The position numbers and the translations under genes were made by a program. This document shows positions 11,748 to 23,093 of a stretch of DNA of 64,000 nt, piece by piece. The DNA comes from Branchiostoma floridae (Eukaryota; Chordata; Leptocardii; Amphioxiformes; Branchiostomatidae). How positions within the stretch are numbered: the first letter of the stretch is position 1; every line of letters starts with the position of its first letter. Below the pieces are notes generated by a model, which was not told the DNA's origin, made no database searches, and worked only from the letters and a program-made list of their open reading frames with translations. The stretch is from positions 27,055,785-27,119,784 of the forward strand of contig NC_049981.1 in assembly GCF_000003815.2 (NCBI RefSeq). Reading direction: 5' to 3'.

Positions 11748-14700
11748 TAATCCTATCAGAGTTTTGTCAATGTACTCAAAGCCTAAACTACATGATTTCT
11801 TTCCTGACAGTTCCTTCATCAGGCTGTTTGGCACATAACATTGTTGAACAGTTTATTTATCGGTTGCTATCTGATAGTTCTCTGAGTTTAAACATACTTA
11901 AAAACACATTCCTTATTTAAGAGGGGTAACGATTACCTGACATCCCTCCCACTAAAAATAAAAAAGTTAGTTTATGGCATGCATGTAGATGACATTAAGG
12001 TTATGTTATAGCATCTATCATACCCTGGAACCCTCTATTGTATCGGCACCCTACTTGGCGTTAAAAAAGACAGTCCCCAAATCTGGTTGTTTGTTGACAT
12101 GGTAGAAATATGTATGTGTCTCTTATTTCAGCGAATACAAACTTGTTAATGGTTGATCCCTCCTGCTCTTGTGCCTTACGTGTCTCGGATGCGATAAATC
12201 TTTCCGCGTAAGTAGGGGCTCGACTGTCCCCTTGGGTTGGCGAAGTCTCTGCGGTGTCGTGGGGACTACTAGAATCAAGGCGTCCCATAACTCTTTGTCT
12301 CTGCTCTCTTGATGGCGCAAATAATTCCTTGCTTCATGAAACTTTGGGGACAGATAAAAGAAATATGAGAATTTGATATATTTCTGTAATAGAAATGGTT
12401 AATCATTGTCTGGCTGGGTGTAGATACATCTTTGTCTGTATCGCATCTACACTCACATATTTCTGTGTTTGGCTCAGCTATAATAAATGTGTTGGAAACA
12501 TCCCACGGCGATGTTTGATAAGTTGCCATGTTAGAACAGCAGTAACGAACTCCTAGATTTTGATTCACGAAAATGTTACTCCAAAATTGTATTTTCAGTA
12601 TTCCCAGTAATTTGTCATAGTTCCTATATGCTGGAGCGCAGCTGAAGAGTGGAAAGAAAGTTTCTTTCCTGATAGTTTCTGAGAGATTGGTGGTTCATAT
12701 TTGTGTGTTACCTAAGTAGTTGGTTTAAAGTCTTATTTTTGAGAAACTTCTATCGGGATGTGCGATCTCATAAAGGCATAATTTAGTGACTGCTCTGACT
12801 GTTGGAACATTGATAAGTCTTGTTAATTATTACGAGATTTGTACGCCTCTCAAACGCTGACTATGATTAATTGCAGGGACCTGCAGCAGGAAGCCTTTTG
12901 TGCGCGTGGTAATTTCCAAACTTCGCAAACTTTTTTCTGGCATTGTTGTCGCTACCCTGGCTGTCGTTGCCGGGTTATGAAGCAATACGTCTTGTGTGAG
13001 TAAGTGGGACTTGGTGTCGTCTCGAGGGACACACGGATGTCTCGGAGGTGGCCGGGAGACTACAAACATTGTCAAGCACGTGATTCCCCCTCATTTATCT
13101 TGTGGAAATGTACTTTTTCACCTGCAGATATACAATTCCCTTCTGACAGATGGTAGGAGTGCTTTATCGCTGGGTGCTGGGTACAGGTGACACGACAGGC
13201 TCCTACCACCATGTGTTAGTCTCCGGTTCAACGTGGGAGCTTTCTGTGTCCAGAAATCTCTGTCAGAAAAATGTTGTACATGCCTGATCCTGCAAATGCC
13301 ATAGGCACGAAAGAAGATAAGGCCCGAGTACACACTGTGAGGATCAATAAAGCATTAATTTCACTCTTCCAAAAAGTTATTAGAAACAGCAAGTTGTAGC
13401 TTAGAAGGAGTCAGTGTTGTTGCTTTAATTGCATGGAGTGACGTGTTGAAAAAACTAAAAGTATGATCATTTCATGGAGATTGTACACATTTATTATGAA
13501 GTTTACTGAATTGCTCTCCCGTAAGTTATGCATGCTATTAGAGATATTAGAGAAAAAAGTATGATAACTGTTTGAAAAATATTTACAATGCAACTTAACA
13601 CAGAAGAGTACAACATAACACAACATATAACAGAACACAACATGATGCAATAAAAACAACACAGCACATGCATCAAAACACTAGTCTCCAAGCAGAGGTT
13701 AGGCTCCGGCTCCAATTTGTCTACATAAAGGGGGCCTAGGTTTGGTTGGCCTGTTTATATAACTTTTTTTCTGTTGCAACAGAAATGAGGAGATGTTGGA
13801 AAACTATTCATCACACAGATGTTTAATGGAAAAGTATTTTATTTTGTTTCTTGTCAGTGGTCGACCCGCGGAAAGGATTAGGGTCAGCAGGTCTTGTTAC
13901 TCTATCAGGTAACCAGAATCACAACGTTTTGTTGGTAGGCCTTAACTATGCTAACTACTGGTAATGGTAAGGTCTTTCCACAAGACAGAGATCGCTGAGC
14001 GGCCAAAATTAGATTTCCTTGATTTCTACAGCTGGAACATGATGCAGGATGTAAGAGTGTGATTTAAAAGACAAAAAACACTCAATGCATAAAAAAATTC
14101 TATGCAGTTCTTCGACCTATTTGTGAAATACTGATTGTCAGTAAACTAAACTATTCTTCAAAACATTATTCCAAACGAGATCTTTGCATTGTGACAGTTT
14201 GTAGATATATATTCCCAGTGATCCCCAGTAAATCAAGTTTGTGTTGTGTTTTACGACTGCTAAATAATTCCGCTCTCCCGTCACCAACCTGCCTTTTATC
14301 TACAAGAGAGAATGGAACAGTGCCCCGCAGTACCTCATGAAATACTATTGCACAAATTTTGGATTTGATCGTAATGACTTAACCTGGGGTGGTCCGAGTT
14401 TTTATGGACGTCCATGTAAGCCAGCAATCTGCCGTCAACACGTGCACCGCAGCGGCAACGATAACCACGGGCTATAACCGCTACCGTCCTAACCCGCACG
14501 CTACCAGGAACAAAATTTAAAACTTCGATAAGTTGTTTCAGGACCCAGTGAACAAATTAGTGGTGAAAATGACAACTTTAATACCAGGAAATGAGAGCAG
14601 TCGTAAATTTCCCCATCCTTATGTCAGGAAGGGTTGAGCCGGGTGCGCATGATGAATTATTTGATAGCCGGAGAGGAGTTATCATTTGCGCTGAAAAATG

Positions 14701-15891
14701 ACCATTTTCATAATTTGTGGCATGCTTTGGGTTTTGTATGCTGATACGGTGCGCTTTATTTATCATCGCTGCCCAAAATTATGCGTAACAGAGTGTCAGA
14801 AGCACTTGATAAGGACAGTTAGGCCATATTTCATACTAAAGCTGTCAAAGTCTTTTGTAGATTTGACTCCTTTATATAGATTTGTGGCAGAAGTAATGCT
14901 GCCATTGCAGTATTTATAAGACAATATTACAGAAAAAAGTGATACAATTTTCTCCAGACAATAAAGCTTGGCGTGTATATCACGACATTGTGACAAACAT
15001 CTCGCCACATTCCGCAGATGGAAACGGCCCTGCCATGCAAGGTTAAATTTGGCCATAATTCTAGAACATTATTTTCCTAGAGGTCATTCTGTGTATGATG
15101 TGGCGGGTATTAAAGCGGTGGATAGCAATCTTTACGAACACATTTGCAGCATGTATGGCTTTCAAATATCGCAGGGAGGGGTGTTAGGTAGAATCAATTC
15201 TGGGTTTATAACCTAATCCCAAAGTGTTGCCCATTAGACTTGCTGGATTTGTGTGCAGGTATTGGGCTGCAATGGCAGGCCCATTGTACGGGCGCCGGGC
15301 ACATATGGCGGATCCATTCCAACAATGTTTGTTGAAAGGTAGTTCAAGAGAGGAAATTACAGTGGCTATTTTATTTCATTTTTCTTATAGCTTGCAGCAT
15401 TTACAGATGCGGGATGATGTGCAGTAGCACTTGTTATAAAAGAAATCACAGCCACTACTGTAACTATATGTACTAGAAACATATTTTTATCTTTGCCAGG
15501 AGAGTTATGCTTTTGTTTTACTAGATATACATGTAATATTGGCATGATAACATGGTGACTTGGACAATTAAATGGCTTCTTATTGATCATCTTAAGTTCT
15601 AAATTCATGCCTAGAGGACTAAATGCACAGCTGACCAAACTATTATTAGTGAACAGATGAACTTACATTCATAGATGTTATTAGGGTAACGTTACAAAAC
15701 AGCTTGTATGTTTATACTACAAACTTACTGTATAACATTGACCTGTGTGATCATTGGAAGGCTTCTGTCTTCGAAGAAAACTATGAACTTTGAGGGCAAA
15801 TCTGGATTGAAATCCAGGAATAGTTTTTAGATTAAGGAATTTTCAACTCTTGCAACATGCCAAGCCTGTTGCATGGAGAATCTGTATAGAA
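11748..15891. other. gene-poor stretch, no exon supported
   Basis: No domain-bearing exon is visible on either strand. Open frames near 12,061-12,568 (minus) and 12,830-13,333 (minus) overlap in several phases and carry no family signature. A fragment of the MITE-like hairpin lies at 13,684-13,712. The stretch may be intronic to LRMDA, which is inference. Confidence 0.4.
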
Positions 15892-15965
15892 TACAACATG
15901 GTGTATTTTGTATCACCTGAGGTACCAGCCCCACCCGTGGGTGATGCAGAATACACCATGTTGTA
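15892..15965. repeat. hairpin with perfect 16-bp stem
   Basis: TACAACATGGTGTATT at 15892-15907 is exactly complementary to AATACACCATGTTGTA at 15950-15965. The inner sequence pairs again (GTATCACC with GGGTGATGC). It looks like the core of a small foldback element. Confidence 0.75.
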
Positions 15966-16686
15966 TCTTTGTTGTCATACCCACCCGAGAAACTCACATT
16001 TCAATGCAAAATGCATCAGAAACTGAGAAGATTTGGTGTCCATGAACAAAAAAAAATGTATATCAATTCCTACTGGATTTTAAGTTTTTTCAACAGCTCA
16101 ACGTTTTGGATAGCATTCTGCTGTCTTTTGTCATTGCCTGTACAGACTCTGCAGTTCAAAAAGTATCCATTATACTAGTTTGCTGTTCATGTTGTGGTAA
16201 ATTTATGCTCTTGATTTACTCCTCTATAATGAAATGCCTGTCTTTTCAAACAGGATTTTACCATTGTCAGGCCTTTGTAGTCTTGACAAATTTCTTAAGT
16301 TCTACTATACTAAAGGGTAATTGGTCTTCAGAGGAAAGATGTTGGAATCTGTCCAGACTGGGACAAGTTCAAGTTATTTTTTTTTCGGGGGAAAACAAGT
16401 TCTTTGAAGAGTTTAGTCTGATCTACATGGGTCAGATGTATTTCTGAAACTGGGCCAGACACCTTTTCAAGTAGTGTCCAGTGTGGATTGCTAGTACCTT
16501 TAAGCCCAACACTGCCATGTCTGTATCCGTCTTGCCTTACACTTTATAGTTCATTTTCGAAGTTTGAAGATCTTCTGTGCAATTCAAGGCATTATATGAC
16601 ACCACCTTTCCCTTTGGTGTTACTCAGATTGCATGTGGAAGGACTAAGAAAATTGGAAGGTTTTCGTGTAAAAAGCAGTAAAGATG

Positions 16687-16855
16687 TACAGTCAAACCTG
16701 CCTAAGAAGACCACTCAGGACCAATAAATGTGGATAGATGGTCACTTTAGACAGGATTCTTAATGCTTGTGTCAATGGAAAAAATGACCAAGAAGTAGTC
16801 ACATTGGCCATGCAGTCCTTATGTAGAGGTTGTCACATGTACAGGTTTTACTGTA
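16687..16855. mobile_element. 169-bp MITE related to the 182-bp pair
   Basis: The element starts TACAGTCAAACCTG and ends CAGGTTTTACTGTA, imperfect terminal inverted repeats bounded by TA. The same termini occur in the elements at 17161 and 18041, but the interior has diverged. The TA borders fit a Tc1/mariner-type non-autonomous element. Confidence 0.65.
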
Positions 16856-16957
16856 TGTAGTTTAAAAGTTTTATCCACATAAATGTGTCTTGGTAGAAGC
16901 TACAATGTATACAATGCAGTATTATCTAAGTCTTTCTTTCTTGTGTACATTCTGCAG

Positions 16958-19900
16958 ATACTACGTCCTGTACAAAATGCCCAGTCTACGGTTCCTGGAT
17001 GCTCGGCCTGTCAGCAGAACGGAGCTTGCAGAGGCCAAGACACGAGGCGCCTTCATGAGAGTAGCGCGGCCAGCACAAGACATGGTAGGATGATAAAACA
17101 TGCCCACATTTCCACTCTTTTCCTCACATCCCATCTTATGTCAGTATGTCACAGGATAAGTACAGTCAAACCTGTATTAGGGGCCACCTCTACAGAGGGG
17201 CCACCTGTCCATAGTGGCCACTTTTTGTCGGTCCCTTGATTATTTTATCTACAAGTTACCACCTCTTTACAGAGGCCACCTGTCTATAGTGGCCAAATTT
17301 GTCCGGTCCCTTGAGTGGCCACTATAGACAGGTTTGACTTTAAGTCCTCTGGACACAACCAAGTGTTTCTAGTTAGCTGACCTTTTGGTAACCATATGTC
17401 ACCTTCTTTAGGGCAATACTGACTGGTTCTACTTCACATTGCAGCTAGATGTCACTGCTACAATGTGAAGAATGAGGTTCCAAACATGACAAACTGAGTT
17501 TATACAGTTATGTATCCCCCTCATCACAGTTCATGACTGGAGCCGAGTTTCTGATACAGCCATCTATTGGCCCTTCTGTCAATCATGAGTTAATATTTCA
17601 AACTTACCTGATCTTAAAAGGCTGCTGGACCACTTACTATTGAAATATCTCTAGATTTTGTGAATCATCGAGTTTTATGTCAGTCTCTGTCCTATTGCAC
17701 ACAGGAGGGTCTGCATGCTCTTTTCCATAATGAGTAGGCACGCCTTTTTAATTTCCCGTAAATCGTAGGGAAGCTATTTTATTTTTACGTAATTCGTAGT
17801 GGGATGAAGCGTAAAGCGTTGGTAGCCTTCGTGAATTTAGCGTAAAGCGTAGTCAGCTATTCCGAATTTAGCATAAATCGTTGTCAGGACCCCCCATGCA
17901 GACCCTCATACCAATATGTAGTAGTAACACAATATAAAAGGGCCATCTAGCCTCTTTGAGCAAAACTGCAGGCCCTAGGCTTTCCCTGTGGTGATGAGCA
18001 AATTGTCAAACAGGAGGGTAGAAAATTTTACTGTTATATATACAGTCAAACCTGTATTAGGGGCCACCTCTACAGAGGGGCCACCTGTCCATAGTGGCCA
18101 CTTTTTGTCGGTCCCTTGATTATTTTATCTACAAGTTACCACCTCTATACAGAGGCCACCTGTCTATAGTGGCCAAATTTGTCCGGTCCCTTGAGTGGCC
18201 GCTATAGACAGGTTTGACTGTAACTCTAAAACATTTAATAAAAATTTGCTTCCTTTTCTTGTGCTCTACATCAGGAACCTGACCTGGTGAGTTTTGTTTC
18301 ATTATGGAAACCACATTGAAAGTGCATCATATAACCTCAGTAGTACAACTCAAGATGCAACAACACTGCAGCTGTGAACCATTGATGTGTCACTGAACTG
18401 GAGTACTATGTGGAGTTTTCAGGTCTATGTTATAAATTGATGCCGTGGCCATCGTTCACTATATCACTTTATAGAAGAAAAGGATTCTGAATTACAGTCA
18501 GTCAATTTATNNNNNNNNNNNNNNNNNNNNNNNNNNNNNNNNNNNNNNNNNNNNNNNNNNNNNNNNNNNNNNNNNNNNNNNNNNNNNNNNNNNNNNNNNN
18601 NNNNNNNNNNTGTCTACATAGATGAGATTTGATCAGTCCCTGAGTGGTTTTCTTTCACAGTGTTTACTGTCCTGTGATGAAAAGACAAAACAGATTCATT
18701 GACCTTTGATTACCTGTGAATGAGCTATCGAGTATAATCTGTTGTTTTTTATCCCCAGTTTGACGACACATCAGGAGAGTCCCCCCCATCAGCATACTCG
18801 CCTCTTCCTACCTCTTCCCAAGCTGAAGGGAAGCACCAAGGTACAGCTTTTTTTACAGTTAATGTGGTGACTAGTACTGGTACACTGGTAAGTCAATATA
18901 CTACCTACTACTACTACTGATAGGTAACTAGCACTGGTAAACCGGTAAGTCAATATACTACCTACTACTACTACTGATAGGTAACTAGTACTGGTATACT
19001 GGTAAGTCAATATACTACCTACTACTACTACCGATAGGTAAACTAGTACTGGTACACTGGTAAGTCAATATACTACCTACTACTTCTACCGGTAGGTAGC
19101 TAGTACTGGTACACTGGTAAGTCAATACACTACCTACTACTACTTCCGGTAGGTAACTAGTACTGGTACACTGGTAAGTCAATACACTACCTACTACTAC
19201 TTCCGGTAGGTAACTAGTACTGGTACACTGGTAAGTCAATATACTACCTACTACTACTACTGGCAGGTAACTAGTACTGGAACACTGGTAAGTCAATGTA
19301 CTACCTACTACTACCGGTAGGTAACTAGTACTGGTACACTGGTAAGTCAATGTACTACCTACTACTACTACCGGTAGGTAACTAGTACTGGTAAACTGGT
19401 AAGTCAATATACTACCTACTACTACTACCGGCAGGTAACTAGTACTGGTACACTGGTAAGTCAATGTATTACCTACTAGGTAAACTAGTACTGGTACACT
19501 GGTAAGTTACTGTAATGTGCTTCTTACTACATGTAGGTAACTAGTGCTGGTACACTGGTAAGTTTATGTGTGAGTTTGTTAAGTATTGGTGCATTGGTAA
19601 GTCAAATAATCAATATCAGGAACTAAATCTGAGCTATTGTTCTCTTCTAATGTCATTGTTGATTGGAACATACAGGTAAAAGAAATTGTTATTTTGCCAG
19701 GTGAATTGTTTTAAGACCACGCATTTGCAATGCACACAGTCAGCAGCACTATTATTTAGATTCAGGTTGGATTAAGTTGCAGTGAAAGTATTTACAACTG
19801 GTACTATTATTTTGTATATATAAATATAAAGTAAATGCAAAACTCAACAGAACGCTCTGTCAAGCAACAAAGGGTAACAGTAGATGTATCAAAAGCACCA

Positions 19901-20581
19901 CCTTGCAACTGGCTTTATGATTGCAAGAGTGAGGTTTCCCTTCTTCAGTGATGACAAAAAATGGACGTGATTTGTGGCAATGATGTACTAGTAAGTTCCT
20001 TGCTGAAGAGTGCCGATGTCGTCCATTCAATGTTCTGTTATGATTTACAACTGACATTGACCAGCTCATATATTAGCTCCATAGACATAGTGATAGACAT
20101 AATTTATATCAGTAAATGGTCTTCTTTACCACATGACACAAGTTGTCCAAAAAAATCCAGGAAAATTAAGACTAATACTCACAAGCTTTCAGATGGCATC
20201 TGCTATCTGTCATCATCTCTGATCCTCACATCATGACCTTGGCAGATGTGGAAGATGGAGCAGCCTTGGTCACGGTTTAAGGATAGTCCAAACTCCAAAA
20301 CTTTCCAACCTAATCCTGGCAGTGATAAACAAGCTTTTATGTCAAGCTTCCTTTTCACATTGTGGGATTGATGAAAGGTAATGATCAACCTAAACACATG
20401 CAGTTTGAGAGCCCAAGTATACAACGTTGATTCCTTCTGATTATAGACTTGAAGTAATACAGAAATGAGACCTTTAATAAATACTTATTCTGCCACTGTA
20501 GGAACCTTTGGGAGATGCAGGTATGTGTACCACGGACGGCATTCTGAAGGAAACAGATTCATCCGGAACAATGACTTGTGA
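16958..20581 (+). CDS. LRMDA: LRMDA-like protein, last coding exons (partial)
   Basis: These are the 3' exons of an orthologue of leucine-rich melanocyte differentiation-associated protein, a small LRR protein linked in vertebrates to pigment-cell differentiation. Exons: 16958-17084, a possible 12-nt microexon 18275-18286 (EPDL), 18759-18840 and 20502-20581 (stop TGA 20579-20581). Every junction has GT-AG signals and keeps the frame. The first exon encodes the LRR-cap-like segment with [14 protein letters not shown] and an RGAFMRV motif. The last exon encodes [19 protein letters not shown] then DL, which I recognise as the conserved LRMDA C-terminus. The exon at 16958 starts in phase 2, so LRR-coding exons must lie upstream. 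I could not find them, and they are probably outside the window. The 18.5-kb gap lies in an intron. Its neighbour on the right, an IAP gene, is convergent. Confidence 0.85.
17161..17342. mobile_element. 182-bp MITE, copy 1
   Basis: The terminal inverted repeat is TACAGTCAAACCTGT, facing ACAGGTTTGACTTTA at the other end. It has internal repeats of GGCCACC and TATAGTGGCC. It lies in the LRMDA intron after the 16958-17084 exon and is almost identical to the copy at 18041-18222. A TA dinucleotide at both ends suggests a Tc1/mariner-type target duplication. Confidence 0.85.
17705..17907. mobile_element. 203-bp MITE with 13-bp inverted ends
   Basis: GAGGGTCTGCATG at the left end is the exact complement of CATGCAGACCCTC at the right end. 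The interior carries repeated CGTAAA/TCGTAG phrases. No coding sequence is present. It lies in an LRMDA intron. Confidence 0.7.
18041..18222. mobile_element. 182-bp MITE, copy 2
   Basis: Same length and same termini as the copy at 17161-17342, with only about three differences. Here the right end is the perfect complement ACAGGTTTGACTGTA. The near-identity of two insertions 0.9 kb apart suggests recent activity or a local duplication. Confidence 0.85.
18511..18610. other. assembly gap (100 N)
   Basis: Exactly 100 N inside an LRMDA intron. Confidence 0.99.
18880..19610 (+). repeat. intronic minisatellite, about 57-60 bp unit
   Basis: Roughly 12 to 14 units, each containing ACTAGTACTGGTACACTGG directly followed by TAAGTCAAT, then a CTACCTACTACTACTACC run. 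The array begins about 40 bp after the LRMDA exon 18759-18840. Each unit carries CTGGTAAGT, close to a consensus 5' splice site. The last units (19,480-19,610) are degenerate. The repetitive minus-strand reading frame through it is a by-product of the period being near a multiple of three. Confidence 0.9.
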
Positions 20582-20655
20582 TCTCTACAGGATACAGATA
20601 GACACTGCTTGAGTGTTCTGATAGAATACCAGCGTTGAGCTTCCTGCAGTTCTGA

Positions 20656-20661
20656 AATAAA
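20656..20661 (+). promoter_or_regulatory. candidate polyadenylation signal of LRMDA
   Basis: AATAAA lies 75 nt after the LRMDA stop codon. It is the first such hexamer downstream. Other AATAAA motifs occur near 21,790 and 22,130, so a longer 3' UTR is possible. Confidence 0.4.
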
Positions 20662-23093
20662 TCAGTAGGGGGCACTAGTGATAGGATGTCCCACCATGAA
20701 CCTCAATGCTTTGGAATAGTCAGGGAATCTGCGATGCATTATATGTGTATAACTGGAAATATATGTTAATAAGTGTTGAAACTCACAGCATCATGCAGTG
20801 TCAAGCTTTTTCTACATGATTGTGTAGTTTTTGCTCCATAAAAAGAGCGAGGGTGTGTTTGCTGAGGCATCCTTTACCATTTCACGTCTGGGGGTGGGGG
20901 GTGGGGGGGTCCCAGTTGTGTCCTGTAGTTGGTTCAGATAGTATAAAGTTGCTAGGTCACACACACTGCATCTGAGCTAGTCAAATAGTGAGTGAAAGTG
21001 TGTAAGAATGGGCTAGTTCAGGTTTCTCTCTAATATTTGGTTTAATTATTTGGTTTGAACAGTATTAATTAATAATTAAAGCTTAAGGGTACATGTAGAA
21101 ACTACCTGTTTTCACCTACAGGTTCAGTAGTTCCAGACTCTCCATCTTTGGGTTAATCGGTATATAATGTAACAAACAAATAAATGTGCATTAACTATCT
21201 ATTCTATCTAATCTTTTGGAGGTATAAGAATAGGGTGGAAATTAAAAGCTGCATGTATGTGGTATAAATATTACAAACAAGGCAAATATTAAATATATGT
21301 ATCAGACAACATTCTCCTTAGTTTACTTATGTGTAGTTTGTCCAACTGATATAAAAGACTCAGGTAAATATGTTTGACAGATTGTGCTTTGCTTGTTTCA
21401 AAAATGTATATTTCAGTCGACAATCATCTAAAGAAGCATTATTGTTGAAGATTTTTTGTGGTGTTAAAAACTAATCGCTGCTTTTCTATATTCAATCCCA
21501 CCACCTGACTTGTATACTTTGACTTGCAGCTACAACTTACATGTAGACAAAATGTTTTTACTCCAATATCATCCATAAATTGTATTGTATTTTGTCCTTT
21601 TGAGTATTTAAATATTTTAAACAGCTATGCACCAATGTATTGTAGCTTTCAATTTTGTCAAATTAATGCATATCAATTACGTTAAAATATGACCTATCAT
21701 ATTGTGATGAATTAGAGAAGTTGCCATAGAGTTGGATTATTTAAATGATACATGTAATTGTGTACTTGCAATAATAATACCTTGGTGGCAATAAAGACAT
21801 TGTATACCAAGTCTTACTGATGAAATTCTCTACAGAAATTTAATATGAAAACAACTTTTTACAAGATGTATTAAAGTATCAATAAAGCACAATATTATGT
21901 TCATTATATCATTCACAATTTACAAAATGTATGCTGCCATAGGTGTATACTTATGCCTGACTTCTCTTTTTTTCAGTCAGTACTTTATATGTTACAGGCT
22001 TGAAGACATATTATTCTTTAATTAAAAGCTGTTTTCTTCCAGCTTTAAATTATTAGAGATGTGTATCTATCTTGTTGTGTATTTAAAGATGACAATATTG
22101 AGAACTATATGTAGTTTACAATGTATTGAATAAATTTAATAAAACACATGAAGTTTTGTTGTTTGACAAAGACACTTCAAATTAGGATGTTGCAAGATAT
22201 TTTCATTTAGTATATAAATGTGACAAAGTTCTAGCATTTATTACATGTAGTATTATCACAGGCTTTGATTTATGTAAATGGATGGCAATCATACACCATA
22301 CAACTGTATAGTATAAGGCTAGGAGACTTAACACAGCGTATATATTCCTTCTTTTGACAGGGACTACAGATGCCCATCACAAGTAGCAAGTATGTTTTCA
22401 GGATGTTGAACTTTGGTATTTACATATAAAAGTCCCACAGCACAGGTATATTGTGATGCATATAATCCCTCATATTGGAAGTATTAGTTTTTTTTTTTCA
22501 AAAATTGAATCCTATAGCGTATATCATGTCCTTCAACAGGACAAGGGAAGAACAGCATACATGCACATGTAAGAGAAAACTGAATGTCCCTTCCACGTTT
22601 GTTGGAAAGAAAATTAGTTGATTTTAAGCAATGTTGTTGTTAACGTTGTGTATTTAAATTTGGTTATTTGTAAAAAATGTGAAGTCAATGTTGCATTGGT
22701 TACTGGAGGCATCTAGCGACGTACGCATCAACTGCAACAATTAAAAACGTACGTCGGAGACAAATATTTTGCGCAATCCTGTCAGTATTTTCATCCCAAT
22801 TCAAAGGTTTTATAAACTATTAGTCAATGCTTTAATTGCTGTATCATATGTTCATATTATGTTTCACCAACTTTGCAAAATAGCCTTCATCAATATGTGC
22901 TCTTAGCACAAACCGTACAGCAATTATCTTTGATCCAATCCGACCGTGTCCGCCCCCCGCATGTTATCTTCAGTGTTCCGCGGCGTCAGAACTCAATAAT
23001 GGGCAGAAAGGATTCTTGCGTATTCAATGCAGTACTGTCTGCTGCATGCCCAGGTTGTCACATTTTGTAAACTTTTTCAATCAATTGTAACAA
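20662..23093. other. AT-rich intergenic region between convergent genes
   Basis: No exon is visible. The sequence is strongly AT-rich with several AATAAA hexamers, consistent with 3' UTRs and spacer between the LRMDA-like gene (+) and the IAP gene (-). The boundary between the two 3' UTRs cannot be placed. Confidence 0.5.

Noticed and set aside
19015-19464. 149-codon repetitive minus-strand frame ([10 protein letters not shown] repeats)
   Set aside because: It lies entirely in the LRMDA intronic minisatellite, antisense to the gene, and stays open only because the repeat period is near a multiple of three.
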